Source: Clostridium sp.
Lineage (GTDB): Bacteria > Bacillota > Clostridia > Clostridiales > Clostridiaceae
Direction: 5' to 3'
Length of the DNA stretch: 64,000 bases
Assembly: GCF_021372645.1 (NCBI RefSeq)
Contig: NZ_JAJFUC010000047.1
Span: forward strand, 32,599-96,598
The stretch's first letter is position 1, and every line of letters starts with the position of its first letter. A program made the position numbers and the translations under genes. This document shows positions 36,522-44,805 of this stretch, piece after piece. The notes below the pieces were generated by a model, which saw only the letters and a list, made by a program, of their open reading frames with translations, was not told the origin of the DNA and did not search any database.

Positions 36522-37286
36522 TCATTTGTCTAACTTTTTTCCAACTGCAGCAAGGTATACTACAAATTCTTTATCCCCGTCTAGTTCTAAAAGTGTATCT
36601 ATCATTTTCTGGTCATATATGCCTATAGCACAAGTTCCAGCTCCAACAGATTCACTAGCTAAATAAAGATTTTGGCATACGTGTCCAATATCTATTAGAA
36701 TTTTTTTATGAGCTGTAATATCAAACTTCCACTCAGAACGATATGGAATCGTACTCCATGCAAATATAACTGAAGCTTTCTTAGCAAAATTAGGTACAAA
36801 AGGCTGTTCCAGAGTAATCTCATCTATTTTTTTATCTATTCCTTCTATTTCAAACATTAATAGAAGTTTATGATTTAATGGATCATATGTATATATCCCT
36901 TTTTTTATTGATACCACGTTCAAAATGAACAGATATGTTTCAAAAGAATGTGTTGCACCACTACAAGGAACTGTTCTAAACGTAAGCCCAGCCTTATTGG
37001 TACCAGTAATCCCCTGAGTCGCCCATAATAAATATGATAGTTCCTCAAGACTCATTGCCTCATTAGAATAAAACCTTGTGCTTCTTCTTTCACTTATACA
37101 CTCATAGATATTTTGTTTTTTTACAACGTCTCCACTTACCTTTGGAAGATCAATAATATCACAAAATGAGCTATATGGTTTAACACTATCTGGCTGAGGT
37201 ATTCCTTTCATTTTATCAGTTTTTATATTTTTAAACTCATCAAAGTTAGACTTTAGAAATTTTCTCTGTTCTTCATATCTTTCCAT
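36522..37286 (-). CDS. SagB-type nitroreductase-family dehydrogenase
   Basis: A 254-residue FMN-dependent oxidoreductase of the SagB/ThcOx nitroreductase group. ERRSTRFYSNEAMSLEELSY (about residues 67-86) is the FMN-binding N-terminal motif, followed by LLWATQGITG. SGATHSFETYLFI and GAGTCAIGIYD are further conserved parts. No azole-peptide synthesis genes are nearby, so it is a stand-alone clostridial member. Its promoter carries the same operator as the hemerythrin operon, suggesting joint control by a Crp/Fnr protein. Confidence 0.85.
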   Translation of the reverse strand: MERYEEQRKFLKSNFDEFKNIKTDKMKGIPQPDSVKPYSSFCDIIDLPKVSGDVVKKQNIYECISERRSTRFYSNEAMSLEELSYLLWATQGITGTNKAGLTFRTVPCSGATHSFETYLFILNVVSIKKGIYTYDPLNHKLLLMFEIEGIDKKIDEITLEQPFVPNFAKKASVIFAWSTIPYRSEWKFDITAHKKILIDIGHVCQNLYLASESVGAGTCAIGIYDQKMIDTLLELDGDKEFVVYLAAVGKKLDK

Positions 37287-37398
37287 AATTTCTCTCCTCT
37301 CTGTTTACTAAATAATATAAGATTCCATAGAAGTTAATTTTGTTTAACTTATGAATTTATTGTATTATTGAAATCAGCTTTAAAACTGTTTATTCTAT

Positions 37399-37448
37399 AT
37401 GTCATAGTATATTACCTAATTTATTTTTAATCTGTAACTCATGTTACA
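37399..37448 (-). promoter_or_regulatory. Crp/Fnr-type operator and promoter, nitroreductase
   Basis: TGTAACTCATGTTACA (37433-37448) with TATACT (37406-37411 on the complement). The predicted start site is 37399, so the centre is again at -41.5. The surrounding sequence is a near-copy of 36381-36437. Confidence 0.7.
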
Positions 37449-37493
37449 ATTTATTTTTTTATTCATACCTATTTTTAATTTATTGTCTAAAAA

Positions 37494-37847
37494 TTATACT
37501 TTAGGTGTAAATAGACAATATCCTATTTCATCACACCTTTTCTTCATATCTTCCCATGTTTCCTTTTCTGTTATAGATTCTATTGCTGTATATAATTCAT
37601 CATCAAACATACATGTAAAATATTGACCTTGATATATAAACCTTGCTATTACTTTAGAATCCTTTTTATCATTTTTAGTTGGACTATTGTCTTCTAATTC
37701 TTTTGTTTTATTAACATGATAAGGATTTACTAAACATAATCTTATGCCTCTATTTTTCAAATAGTAGGCGATGTTCTTCCAGTAATGACCCGTTGGCTCC
37801 ATACCTACAAGAGTATGAACTGTTCCATATTTTTTAGGTTTATACAT
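37494..37847 (-). mobile_element. IS110-family transposase fragment (DEDD domain)
   Basis: A 117-codon piece reading LVGMEPTGHYWKNIAYYLKN, then RLCLVNPYHVNKTKELEDNS, with KNDKKDSKVIARFI further on. This is the middle of the RuvC-like DEDD domain of IS110 transposases, with E of GMEPTG and the DxKD acidic residues visible. Both the N-terminus and the Tnp-20 C-terminus are missing. It has inserted upstream of the nitroreductase promoter. Confidence 0.85.
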
Positions 37848-37926
37848 CTTAGCGAATAAACTATCTATTATTTGAATATGAATTACAAGTTTATAAACAA
37901 TTAATTTTCTTAATTAGAACTTATAT

Positions 37927-37970
37927 ATAATAAAAACTACTGTGATAATGCTCACAGTAGTTTTTATTAT
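37927..37970. terminator. 19-bp hairpin upstream of the HPP gene
   Basis: Perfect 19-bp arms (37927-37945 and 37952-37970) with a 6-nt loop and A/T runs on both sides, able to terminate in either direction. Confidence 0.8.
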
Positions 37971-38019
37971 ATTATGCTATTCTAGTTTAAATATTATTAA
38001 ATATACTAAGGAGGTAAAA

Positions 38020-38550
38020 ATGAAAAAAATTTTTTCTTATATTATGGCTTTAATTCATCATCAACACAATTTTTTTTTACTAAATAAGGCTAAGAAATCA
38101 TTATTAATAGGACTATGTGTTTTTACATGTGTTTTTATAATAACTAAATTGGGATATTATTCTAAAGTAACATTATTGATTCCACCTATAGCAGCCAGTT
38201 GTGTAATAATTTTCACACTACCACAAAGTCCATTTTCTAGTCCAAAAAATATTTTATTAGGGCATGTGCTTAGTGGATCTATTGGTGTAATTATTGCAAA
38301 CTTAATGGGAGTTACTTCATTAAGTTTATCTATTGCATTAAGCTTAACCGTATTTTCCATGTTAGTAACAGATACTTTGCACCCTCCTGCAGGAGCAACT
38401 ACGATTTTAATTATGCTAACTAACGCTAAATGGTATTTTATTTTTTTTCCACTAGGAATAGGAGCTATTATACTATGTATGATCTCAATTTTCTATAGGA
38501 AACTACATGAATTTATAAAAAAACAGAATCCATCAAATTTTTCTATATAG
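38020..38550 (+). CDS. HPP-family membrane protein
   Basis: A 176-residue protein with four to five transmembrane helices and the family motif LHPPAGATT (about residue 122). ATG 38020 follows AAGGAGG. Plant and cyanobacterial HPP proteins have been linked to nitrite transport, which would suit the adjacent redox and nitrogen-oxide genes; for this protein the role is inference. Terminator hairpin at 38554. Confidence 0.82.
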   Translation: MKKIFSYIMALIHHQHNFFLLNKAKKSLLIGLCVFTCVFIITKLGYYSKVTLLIPPIAASCVIIFTLPQSPFSSPKNILLGHVLSGSIGVIIANLMGVTSLSLSIALSLTVFSMLVTDTLHPPAGATTILIMLTNAKWYFIFFPLGIGAIILCMISIFYRKLHEFIKKQNPSNFSI

Positions 38551-38553
38551 AGA

Positions 38554-38585
38554 TAGCGCCAACATTTCCCGCAATATTGGCGCTA
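38554..38585. terminator. Hairpin between HPP gene and small ORF
   Basis: TAGCGCCAA (38554-38562) and TTGGCGCTA (38577-38585) form a GC-rich 9-bp stem shared by two convergent transcripts. Confidence 0.6.
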
Positions 38586-38631
38586 CTCCATATAATATAT
38601 TAGTAACATTTATTACTATCTTGAGTTCTCA

Positions 38632-38736
38632 CTATAGGGTGTTAACTGTATCTTCTGTAATATCTCTAAGATTGTTCCCCGCTGAATATAATCTATCCGT
38701 TAAACCATTGGATTTTCTAGTTCTAAATATATTCAT
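38632..38736 (-). CDS. 34-residue small protein
   Basis: ATG 38736 is preceded by AAGGAG at 6 nt. The peptide begins MNIFRTRKSNGLTDRLYSAG and ends with an acidic, Thr-rich tail, so it is basic at the N-terminus and acidic at the C-terminus. No family recognised. A Crp/Fnr-type operator at 38885 lies in the right place to activate a transcript reading into it (predicted start site 38851). Convergent to the HPP gene. Confidence 0.5.
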   Translation of the reverse strand: MNIFRTRKSNGLTDRLYSAGNNLRDITEDTVNTL

Positions 38737-38850
38737 TTATTCTCCTTGTGTAATTCTTCTCTCATCATTAAAGTACTTCTGAAATCTTCTTAAAACTTAT
38801 ATTTTATATCACTTGGTATTTATTCAATTTATATACATAAAATACATTTA

Positions 38851-38900
38851 TATTTACATGATAACAATTACCATATAAATATAATGTAACATATGTTACT
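38851..38900 (-). promoter_or_regulatory. Crp/Fnr-type operator, third site
   Basis: TGTAACATATGTTACT (38885-38900). Reading left, TATCAT (38858-38863 on the complement) would give a start at 38851 and an operator centre at -41.5. Reading right, it lies about 115 bp before the Crp/Fnr gene, near a class I distance from TATAAT at 38971. It may therefore serve the small ORF, autoregulation, or both. Confidence 0.6.
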
Positions 38901-39016
38901 ATATTATTTAATCAATTATAGATTTCCAAAAAATATTTATAACATAATTAATCTTTGATTTACTTTATGTTATAATAAAATTTCAAAATACAAAGAAGAT
39001 ATGGAGAAATTTATTA

Positions 39017-39703
39017 ATGAATATAGTAAGTTTAACTGATATTGCTAATCTATCAATTTTCAATAATTTAAATACTACTACACTAGAAAATTTGAGATGT
39101 AAAGCAACAAAATTCAAATTAGATAAAGGACGTTTATTATTTTTTGAAAAAGACATTGTTAATTCAGTTTATATAGTATTAGAAGGTAAAGTATCTTTAT
39201 TTAGAACCTTAGCGGATGGACACAAAAAGATTTTTTTTATATTAAATGAAGGTGAAATAATAAATGAAGTAATATTTGATAATTTACCCACGTCTGTATC
39301 CTGTGAAGCTTTTGATGATAGCATTATTTTGGCATTTAACAAGACTGACTTGTTAAATATTATGAGCACAGATTTTCAGTTAACTGAAAAAATTATAAAT
39401 CATATGAGTAAAAAAATTAGAAGACTTTATAGACAGCTAAAAAATACAGTACCCATAAAAGTTGATAAAAGAGTAGCTGCTAAACTTTGGAAATTATCTA
39501 AAGATTATGGTATTGAATTAGAAGATGGAACTCTTATTGATTTAAATATAAGTATCTCATATTTAGCAGACATGATAGGAAGTGCAAGAGAAACCATTTC
39601 GCGTTGCCTTAGAAAGTTAGAAAAAAACGGATTAATAAAATTTGAAGGAAAAAAAATAATAGTTATAAACATAAAAAATTTATCTAAATACTTTAAGGAA
39701 TAA
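39017..39703 (+). CDS. Crp/Fnr-family transcriptional regulator
   Basis: A 228-residue regulator: cyclic-nucleotide-binding-like sensor domain (about residues 12-125), dimer helix (about 130-150), and a winged helix whose recognition region reads IGSARETISRCLRKLEKNG. The SARETISR motif is the DNA-reading helix and fits GTAAC half-sites of the kind found nearby. No N-terminal Cys cluster is seen, so it is not a classical 4Fe-4S Fnr. Given its targets it may sense nitric oxide or redox as HcpR-type proteins do; that is inference. Confidence 0.88.
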   Translation: MNIVSLTDIANLSIFNNLNTTTLENLRCKATKFKLDKGRLLFFEKDIVNSVYIVLEGKVSLFRTLADGHKKIFFILNEGEIINEVIFDNLPTSVSCEAFDDSIILAFNKTDLLNIMSTDFQLTEKIINHMSKKIRRLYRQLKNTVPIKVDKRVAAKLWKLSKDYGIELEDGTLIDLNISISYLADMIGSARETISRCLRKLEKNGLIKFEGKKIIVINIKNLSKYFKE

Positions 39704-39745
39704 TTATATTTTACTAAAATATCTAAAAGAGCCTGTATAAATTAA

Positions 39746-39934
39746 TCAAGTAATTCCTTCTGCTTCTTCTACTGTAAAAAGGTTATCAAGACGATTGCCT
39801 ACTCTATATTTCCTACCAAACTTTCCGCCTAAATAGATTGCTACACCTTCCTTTTCTATATCCATGGCTTTAAATGGACATACGCTTATACATTTTTCAC
39901 AATTTAAGCATTCTTTATAATTCTGGACAGCCAA
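39746..39934 (-). pseudogene. Nitrite/sulfite reductase-type 4Fe-4S fragment
   Basis: Sixty-two codons read ECLNCEKCISVCPFKAMDIE and then AIYLGGKFGRKYRVGNRLD. The CxxCxxCxxxCP cluster followed by a GG-K/R-G segment matches the ferredoxin-like end of AsrC or assimilatory-type sulfite/nitrite reductases. The siroheme-binding N-terminal part is absent, so this is the 3' relic of a deleted gene beside the Crp/Fnr regulator. Confidence 0.65.
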
Positions 39935-40087
39935 AAATTTAACACAATTAATTTAATGATTTACTCTCTTCATTACGTCATTATATTATAGAAGAGAAAA
40001 TTAGTAAAAAAATTTTACCTTAGAGATATAGTTGTTAAGATTGTATAAATATTTTTAAAATAAATATATTTATCTGAAATAGCTATT

Positions 40088-40957
40088 TTATAAATCATTG
40101 CCATACTGCTCAATAATAAAATCTATGAAATACCTACTTGCAATTGGTAATATGTTTTTGTCTTTATATGCTAATGCAATTGTACGAAAAATTTGGGGTG
40201 ATACTTCTTTTGTCACAATGCTGTAGTGTAATCTGTGTAAGATTAATTTGGGTAAAATGGCAATTCCTAACCCTTTTTCAATCATAGACATTATTGTATA
40301 ATCATCATGAACTTGATATTGAACATTAGGGTATAAATTATTTTTTTTAAAAATCTCTAGTGGACTACTTAACTGACCTTCATCTAATAAAATAAAAGGC
40401 TCATAGGATAATTCTTCTAAAGTTACTTTGTTATAACTAGACAAAGGGTGATCTATAGGCAGTACTGCCAGCATTTCATCTCTTTTTAAAGGGACAGTAG
40501 TAAGACCCGATACCGCATCAGGATTTACAAATCCAAAGTCAACACCGCCTTCCTTTACCCATATGGAAATACTTGTATAATCACCTTGCTTAAGTTCAAA
40601 TTGAACAGAAGGATACATTTCTTTGAAGTCTTTTATCAACTGAGGAAGCCAATTAGAAGAAACACTCGAAAAGGTTCCTATTCGAATAATTCCACTCTGT
40701 AGTCCTTGCATTTCTCTATGTTTTTCTATCAGCTCTCTGTTAGCATAATATATATTTTTTATATATGGCAAAATTTCTTCACCATCAGGAGTTAGAGTAA
40801 TCCCTTTTCTTGAACGCATAATAAGTGTTGTGGAGAGTTCTTCTTCTAGTGAGTGTATCATCTGACTAATTGCTGATTGTGTATATCCAAGTTCTTTAGC
40901 AGCTTTAGTAAAACTGCTTGTCTCAATTATTTTCATAAAAGCATTATAACGTTTCAT
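40088..40957 (-). CDS. LysR-family transcriptional regulator
   Basis: A 289-residue LysR protein. The N-terminal winged helix (FMKIIETSSFTKAAKELGYT then QSAISQMIHSLEEEL) is followed by an effector-binding domain. It is divergent from azlCD and probably controls branched-chain amino-acid export. Its promoter (TTGACA, 17 bp, TATAAT) is a perfect consensus and overlaps that of azlC. Confidence 0.92.
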   Translation of the reverse strand: MKRYNAFMKIIETSSFTKAAKELGYTQSAISQMIHSLEEELSTTLIMRSRKGITLTPDGEEILPYIKNIYYANRELIEKHREMQGLQSGIIRIGTFSSVSSNWLPQLIKDFKEMYPSVQFELKQGDYTSISIWVKEGGVDFGFVNPDAVSGLTTVPLKRDEMLAVLPIDHPLSSYNKVTLEELSYEPFILLDEGQLSSPLEIFKKNNLYPNVQYQVHDDYTIMSMIEKGLGIAILPKLILHRLHYSIVTKEVSPQIFRTIALAYKDKNILPIASRYFIDFIIEQYGNDL

Positions 40958-40967
40958 TTCCTTACCT

Positions 40968-41026
40968 CATTGACATTAGTAAAATTAATATTATCATTAT
41001 AAATATTCATTTTACTAATGTCAATG
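40968..41026. promoter_or_regulatory. Overlapping face-to-face promoters in a 17-bp inverted repeat
   Basis: CATTGACATTAGTAAAA (40968-40984) and its exact complement (41010-41026) each supply a TTGACA -35. The plus promoter continues to TATCAT (40992-40997, 16-bp spacer) for azlC. The minus promoter continues to TATAAT (41001-40996, 17-bp spacer) for the LysR gene. The -10 boxes overlap, so only one polymerase can bind at a time. The repeat is also a likely LysR operator. Confidence 0.75.
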
Positions 41027-41074
41027 AAGGTTGTAAAATAGTATTACTTTAAGAAAACGGAAGGAAGAATTAGA

Positions 41075-41854
41075 ATGGACAATAAAATCGACTGTTTGCA
41101 AAGCAGTCAGTTTATAAAAGGTTTCGATAAAAAAATATACCCGTTAAGTAACATGAGTTTTTGGAAAAAAGGTCTTCAGGATGGCATACCCATTGCTCTT
41201 GGATACATTGCAGTTTCATTTACTTTTGGTATTTCAGCCCAAAATACTGGTCTCACTGCTTTTCAGGCTGTTATCATGTCTGTAACTAATATTACATCAG
41301 CAGGACAATTTGCATCCCTAGAATTGATTAAAGCATCTGCTAGTCTTCTGGAGATGGCAGTTACTCAACTAATTATTAATCTGAGATATTGTTTAATGTC
41401 ATGTTCTCTGTCCCAAAAATTAAGTAAGAATACTTCATTGATACATAGGTTTTTAATTGCAATAGGAATTACAGATGAGATATTTGGAATTTCAGTATGT
41501 TCAGAAGGAAAACTAAATCCATTTTATACATATGGACTAATGACTGTAGCTGTGCCGGGCTGGGCACTTGGAACTTTCTTAGGTGTGGTATCTGGTAATA
41601 TTCTTCCATCAAGAGTTCTAAGCGCATTAAGTGTAGCTCTTTATAGTATGTTCATTGCAGTAATAATTCCACCTACAAAAGAAAATAAAGTCATAGCTGG
41701 TGTGATTATGCTTTCTATGGTTTTAAGTCTGCTGTTTACAAAGACGACTTTACTTAATCAAATATCATCAGGTTTCCGAATTATTATTCTGACAGTTTTA
41801 ATTTCTGGAATTGCAGCAGTTCTGTTTCCCATAAAGGAGGATACTAATGAGTAA
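41075..41854 (+). CDS. azlC: AzlC-family branched-chain amino-acid exporter subunit
   Basis: A 259-residue membrane protein of the AzlC family (KKGLQDGIPIALGYIAVSFT then FGISAQNTGL at the N-terminus, with about six helices). AzlC with AzlD exports branched-chain amino acids or their analogues. RBS GGAAGG precedes the ATG. It overlaps azlD by 8 bp, and is divergent from the LysR gene. Confidence 0.9.
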   Translation: MDNKIDCLQSSQFIKGFDKKIYPLSNMSFWKKGLQDGIPIALGYIAVSFTFGISAQNTGLTAFQAVIMSVTNITSAGQFASLELIKASASLLEMAVTQLIINLRYCLMSCSLSQKLSKNTSLIHRFLIAIGITDEIFGISVCSEGKLNPFYTYGLMTVAVPGWALGTFLGVVSGNILPSRVLSALSVALYSMFIAVIIPPTKENKVIAGVIMLSMVLSLLFTKTTLLNQISSGFRIIILTVLISGIAAVLFPIKEDTNE

Positions 41855-42155
41855 TAATATATACATATATATTCTAATAATGGCAAGTGTAACTTATTTA
41901 ATCAGATTAATTCCAATTACATTAATACAAGAAGAAATTAAGAATACTACCATTCGTTCTTTTTTATACTATGTGCCTTATGTTACTTTAGCAGCGATGA
42001 CTTTTCCATCAATTCTTAATGCAACTGCAAGTATATGGTCTGCATTATCTGCTCTTATCATAGCAACAGTACTTGCTTATAAAGGGACTAGCTTGTTTAA
42101 AATTTCTTTGGCCTCATGTTTTATTGTTTTTTTTATAGAACTTTTTTTATGCTGA
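41847..42155 (+). CDS. azlD: AzlD-family transport protein
   Basis: A 102-residue, three- to four-helix membrane protein (VTYLIRLIPITLI; YVPYVTLAAMTFPSIL). It is the small partner of AzlC and overlaps that gene by 8 bp. Confidence 0.9.
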   Translation: MSNNIYIYILIMASVTYLIRLIPITLIQEEIKNTTIRSFLYYVPYVTLAAMTFPSILNATASIWSALSALIIATVLAYKGTSLFKISLASCFIVFFIELFLC

Positions 42156-42251
42156 AGCCTTATCACGTATATTTCATTTGACTGCCTTTAGGTAACGTCT
42201 TCAAAAAAACTATATCTTTATACATTAAAATAACCCATGACAATCCAAATT

Positions 42252-42524
42252 TTAGATTTTCATGGGTTTCAACGAAATAGAAATTGCCTTTTTACCTTCA
42301 AAACTCATTACTATAAGAAATTTTCTCTTAAAGCCTTTAATCATAGCGTTTAGCTGATTTTTAGAAATTCCTGCAACATAGTAATCATTTTTAAACGAAC
42401 TATCTTTAATTTCCTTTGCTTTTTCAGCTATCTTTTTAGATACATATAATACAGGCAATAACTTATTATCTACCTTGTAAGACTCAATATTTCCAGTTAA
42501 TTTACCTTTTTTCATTTCAACCAT
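42252..42524 (-). CDS. Hypothetical protein
   Basis: A 90-residue basic protein (MKKGKLTGNIESYKVDNKLL then PVLYVSKKIAEKAKEI). No family recognised. A likely start is the second methionine at 42515. It stands alone after azlCD. Confidence 0.5.
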   Translation of the reverse strand: MVEMKKGKLTGNIESYKVDNKLLPVLYVSKKIAEKAKEIKDSSFKNDYYVAGISKNQLNAMIKGFKRKFLIVMSFEGKKAISISLKPMKI

Positions 42525-42627
42525 ACTATATAAAGGGCTGACTTACGGACAGTTATTTGTATTAAGTATACTTATTTTCTGTAGAATGAGCATATTGTAT
42601 TATAATTACAATGGAAATGAATAAAAT

Positions 42628-42885
42628 TTAAAACCTCTGTCTCCAAGCAATACAACTTCCTTGTATTATAGTTGTGGTCGGCAAACCTACTTCTATTTTA
42701 CAATGGAGGTTTTGTTTTTTCTACTCATAGCTAAAAGCTTTTTAGAACTACAAGTCTAACCTGTGGTATTCAATATACAATAATATATTGCGATTATACT
42801 TTGTATAAGTCCAATAAATCTGCTTATAACAGTAAGCAAAGTGACAGCAAATTCAGTATTAAATTGGATTTGCCGTCACTTTTCT
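42628..42885. terminator. Two hairpins in the gap before the L,D-transpeptidase
   Basis: AAAACCTC near 42630 can pair with GAGGTTTT near 42706 across about 68 nt. Further right, AAAGTGACAGCAAAT (42838-42852) pairs with ATTTGCCGTCACTTT (42868-42882) with one mismatch and is followed by T. The second is a good terminator; the first is only suggestive. Otherwise 42530-42940 shows no gene. Confidence 0.55.
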
Positions 42886-42940
42886 AATAATTTTAACTCT
42901 TTTTTTATAAATTAAAAAAATTATATTAATTTATTATTTA

Positions 42941-42978
42941 TTTTGTCAGATTTTTAAATATATTTACGAATTATATAA
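42941..42978 (+). promoter_or_regulatory. ECF-type promoter E (L,D-transpeptidase)
   Basis: TGTCAG (42944-42949), 15 nt, TACGAA (42965-42970) followed by TTATATAA. This is the same -35, spacer length and -10 as the four promoters of the sigma/anti-sigma array 30 kb away. It lies about 107 bp before the ATG. Confidence 0.78.
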
Positions 42979-43076
42979 GGGTACATCCTGCTTATATATT
43001 GTAAATATATAAAGTTTCATAATTTAAAAGAGGATAAAAATTAAAAAAATAACAGAAGAGAAAAGGAAATAATTAA

Positions 43077-43916
43077 ATGAAAAAAACAATTTTAAGTGTA
43101 GCTGTTGCAGAAATTATAATAAGTTGCAGTATGCAAACAAACGCTCATGCCGCAACTATAAATAATACAAATGATTCTAATAAGAATACATCTACAATAT
43201 CTACATTACAGAAAAGCGAAAAAGTAATTTCTATAGGTTCGAAAGGTGACGTTGTAAGGAGTATACAACGATTGTTGAATTCTCTGGAAGGTTGTAATAT
43301 TCAGGAGGACGGATTATATGGGGCAGAAACTTATAATGCCATAATTAAATATCAAGCTAAAAATGCCTTAAAACAAGATGGTATTGTAGGTAAACAGACA
43401 ATAGCGAAATTATTGAGTATTGATGTCAACTCTAAATTAAATACTACAAATTCAAACACTGAAAATGGAACGAAAGCAACCAAGGTACAGACCGTAAATG
43501 AAATGATAATATCCGAATTAAATTCAAAAGAAATAAATTCAGATACAGATTACTTCGTAGCTGTAAGTAAATCACAAAGACAAGTGTATATTTATCACAA
43601 GGAGTATGATTCTTGGGTAAATATAAAAGTATTCACTTGTAATATAGGATCACCTGATAGCCCAACTATAGAAGGGAATTTTTATAGTGGATTAAAAGGT
43701 AAAGAACTAAGGATAAATGAAACATGTGTAAAATATTTTACACAAATAAGCGGGAACTATCTATTTCATAGTGTCCCTTATAATGATATTGGAGAAGTTA
43801 TAGATGGTAGATTAGGTGAAGCAGTATCTCATGGATGTGTTAGACTTTCTTTAGAGGATTCTAAATACATCTATGATACTATTCCAGCAAAAACTGGAAT
43901 TAAAATCATTAAATAA
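43077..43916 (+). CDS. L,D-transpeptidase with peptidoglycan-binding domain
   Basis: A 279-residue exported enzyme: signal peptide (about 27 residues), PG_binding_1 domain (about 52-115, GSKGDVVRSIQRLLN), and a YkuD transpeptidase domain (about 155-278). HSVPYN and SHGCVRL hold the catalytic His and Cys. It makes 3-3 cross-links or attaches proteins to peptidoglycan outside the membrane. The ECF promoter E links it to the sigma factor encoded at 13782. Confidence 0.93.
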   Translation: MKKTILSVAVAEIIISCSMQTNAHAATINNTNDSNKNTSTISTLQKSEKVISIGSKGDVVRSIQRLLNSLEGCNIQEDGLYGAETYNAIIKYQAKNALKQDGIVGKQTIAKLLSIDVNSKLNTTNSNTENGTKATKVQTVNEMIISELNSKEINSDTDYFVAVSKSQRQVYIYHKEYDSWVNIKVFTCNIGSPDSPTIEGNFYSGLKGKELRINETCVKYFTQISGNYLFHSVPYNDIGEVIDGRLGEAVSHGCVRLSLEDSKYIYDTIPAKTGIKIIK

Positions 43917-43961
43917 AAAATTAATAATATCTATTCAAGCAGAATAATGGTCATTTTTTGG

Positions 43962-44038
43962 CGTAGTTCAAAAATTAAATTTAGGTTATTGATATTGCAA
44001 TATTCAGGTCACTAGCTTTTATAAAATTTGAACTACAC
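43962..44038 (+). terminator. Terminator of the L,D-transpeptidase gene
   Basis: GTAGTTCAAA and TTTGAACTAC arms flank a loop that itself contains a small ATATTGCAATAT palindrome, followed by a CCCTCTCTTTTATTTT tract. Confidence 0.65.
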
Positions 44039-44238
44039 CCTCTCTTTTATTTTAAATTTATTTCTAATTTTATCTTTATCTTTATTCTAATCGAGATTTC
44101 AAAACCTCATTCATAGAAATTCTATTAACCTTTTTCTTACTTAAAGCCTTTGAAATTTCATAAGTCATATATATATTATATATAAATTTAAAGATTTCTG
44201 CATATACTAAACATAGTATAGAAAGGAAGATTGAGTTT

Positions 44239-44805
44239 ATGAATAAAAGTATGAAAATAATATTAGTCATAGTTGGGATTTTAATAATCTTAGCTATTCC
44301 TGTAGGTGGCTACAATAGCTTAGTTTCTCTTGAACAAAATGTTAATTCAGCATCATCAAATATTGATACTCAATTACAAAGAAGATCTGATTTAATTCCT
44401 AATTTAGTTAGTACTGTTAAAGGATATGCTACTCAAGAAAAAACTATCTTCACAGATATAGCTAATGCGAGAAGTAAATTAGCTGGTGCTACCAATGTAT
44501 CAGATAAAGCTAATGCAGATACTGAGCTTTCTGGTTCTCTTTCAAGATTATTAGCTATTGTTGAGAATTATCCTGATTTAAAATCAAATCAAAATTTTAG
44601 AGATTTATCAATTCAATTGGAGGGAACAGAAAATAGAATTGCAGTTGCTAGACAAGATTATAATACTGCTGTAAATAATTATAATACTAAAAGAAGAAGA
44701 TTTCCTAGCAATATAATATCCTCATTATTTGGTTTTGCAGAAAAACCGCTTTATAAAGCAAGTGAGGGTGCAAAAGAAGTTCCATCCGTGGATTTCGCCA
44801 AGTGA
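44239..44805 (+). CDS. LemA family protein
   Basis: A 188-residue protein with one N-terminal transmembrane helix and a long helical body. Family motifs are NVNSASSNIDTQLQRRSDLI, PNLVSTVKGYA, and NYPDLKSNQNF. RBS AAGGAAG. It overlaps the TPM-domain gene by 4 bp, a very common LemA-YgcG pairing of unknown envelope function. Confidence 0.92.
   Translation: MNKSMKIILVIVGILIILAIPVGGYNSLVSLEQNVNSASSNIDTQLQRRSDLIPNLVSTVKGYATQEKTIFTDIANARSKLAGATNVSDKANADTELSGSLSRLLAIVENYPDLKSNQNFRDLSIQLEGTENRIAVARQDYNTAVNNYNTKRRRFPSNIISSLFGFAEKPLYKASEGAKEVPSVDFAK

Noticed and set aside
44082-44270. 62-codon minus-strand frame overlapping the lemA start
   Set aside because: No ribosome site, overlaps the lemA leader and codons, hydrophobic start is the complement of the LemA signal helix. 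A short fragment of unknown origin cannot be excluded.
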